Positions 5,393-6,069 of a stretch of 6,069 nt of DNA are shown here, piece after piece (the stretch's first letter is position 1; the number at the start of each line of letters is the position of its first letter). Location: contig JAHEKD010000166.1 in NCBI GenBank assembly GCA_024638545.1, positions 1 through 6,069 of the forward strand, given 5' to 3'. The notes under the pieces are model-generated. The model was not told where the DNA came from. It was given only the letters and a program-made list of their open reading frames with translations, and ran no database searches. This DNA is from Gammaproteobacteria bacterium. GTDB taxonomy: Bacteria > Pseudomonadota > Gammaproteobacteria > Arenicellales > JAHEKD01. The position numbers and the translations under genes are program-made.

Positions 5393-6069
5393 TCATGTGC
5401 GATGATTACTAAAATGGGCTTTTACAGCCTTTGCAAATGCACCAATAATAGCCTTCGACAGTTTGTCTTGCCAAAAACCCCACTCAGGATGCCACTGCAC
5501 ACCAAGTGCAAAATTTTTGGCCTTATTCAAACTAACTGCTTCGATCAACAGATCCGGCGAACGTGCCTCAACGATCAGGCCCTCACCTATTTTATCTATT
5601 CCCTGGCCATGCAGGGAATTTACACGCGCTATCGTGCTTCCCCAAATTTTATGCAGCAGGCCGTTCTTTGTTATATGTATTTCATGCGCGTGCTCGTACT
5701 GTTTTTCTTTTGCCAGCGAGGCGTCTTCACGATGGTCCATATGGCCTGATATTTCATGAACCTTTTGGTGGATGGTGCCTCCAAAAGCAACGTTAAGTTC
5801 CTGAAATCCCCGGCACACGGCCAGTAGAGGGACTCCCTGATCCACTGCAGACTTAATCATTTTCAATGTTGTGTTGTCACGCTGGTGATCGACCGGCAGA
5901 TCCGGCGTTTCCTGCCTTTTTCCATAGAGGACCGGGTTAAGATTGGAAACACTGCCAGGCAGAAATAGTCCGTCGAGGTTGCCGATTATTTTTTCGATAT
6001 CGAACACTGAAGTTAGCGCCTTGAGCTGCGAACCTTTGCCCATTGCCGGCAAAAGCACCGGATAGCAGT
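5393..6069 (-). CDS. puuD: Class I glutamine amidotransferase, gamma-glutamyl-GABA hydrolase (PuuD)-like, N-terminus cut by window edge
   Basis: This peptidase C26-type enzyme cleaves gamma-glutamyl compounds; E. coli PuuD releases GABA from gamma-glutamyl-GABA in putrescine breakdown. Numbering from the GTG at 6058, PuuD-like blocks are LDGLFLPGSVSN (28-39), AVCRGFQEL with the nucleophile C82, GGTIHQK (93-99), NSLHGQG (147-153), VEARSPD (163-169) and ALGVQWHPEW with H190 and E192. The Cys-to-His spacing of 108 residues equals that of PuuD (C114, H222). The frame stays open past 6058 through the right edge, reading C-Y-P before the GTG codon, so that GTG is internal. About 35-45 N-terminal residues are missing by comparison with PuuD's 254. 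The rest of a putrescine (puu) operon is not visible, so a role in other gamma-glutamyl amide cleavage remains possible. The 3' end has no clear terminator. Confidence 0.88.
   Translation of the reverse strand, partial: CYPVLLPAMGKGSQLKALTSVFDIEKIIGNLDGLFLPGSVSNLNPVLYGKRQETPDLPVDHQRDNTTLKMIKSAVDQGVPLLAVCRGFQELNVAFGGTIHQKVHEISGHMDHREDASLAKEKQYEHAHEIHITKNGLLHKIWGSTIARVNSLHGQGIDKIGEGLIVEARSPDLLIEAVSLNKAKNFALGVQWHPEWGFWQDKLSKAIIGAFAKAVKAHFSNHRT

Noticed and set aside
6056..6058. GTG at 6058 as the true start of the PuuD-like gene
   Set aside because: The frame stays open to the window edge and upstream residues continue the PuuD alignment, so the start lies outside the window.

Overview
The window looks like a chromosomal segment from a Gram-negative bacterium, probably a proteobacterium. 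This rests on the signal-peptide-bearing amidohydrolase, the FadR-type GntR regulator and the PuuD-like enzyme. No rRNA or other lineage marker is present, so the placement is only an inference. Base composition is moderate, with a markedly AT-rich regulatory gap at 281-419.

Layout. The left edge (1-280, minus) holds the N-terminal third or so of a DUF2182 predicted metal-binding membrane protein. It is read in a different frame from the longest ATG-initiated ORFs at that spot. It diverges from a GntR/FCD regulator (420-1163, plus). The gap between them carries a perfect 16-bp palindrome set between two outward-facing TTGACA boxes, a compact candidate operator controlling both directions. The regulator is followed after 49 bases by a full-length SBP56/SELENBP1-type protein (1213-2580, plus), the family that includes copper-dependent methanethiol oxidase. 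This copy has no signal peptide and is strikingly like the animal proteins. A G/C-only hairpin follows its stop codon.

The convergent gap 2581-3076 holds a 176-bp MITE-like element (2810-2985) with perfect 15-bp terminal inverted repeats and a 5-bp TTAAG target duplication. I think this is the clearest unannotated object in the window. Next comes an exported YtcJ-like amidohydrolase (3077-4768, minus, TTG start). A 624-base gap with no convincing gene follows, then a PuuD-like class I glutamine amidotransferase (5393 to the right edge, minus), cut at its N-terminus by the window end.

How the genes may work together. The left half reads as a small regulated unit: regulator, SBP56 enzyme, and a divergent membrane protein that might handle a metal. 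SBP56 methanethiol oxidases need copper, so a metal-related role for the DUF2182 neighbour is attractive but unproven. The two minus-strand hydrolases on the right have no visible functional link to that unit.
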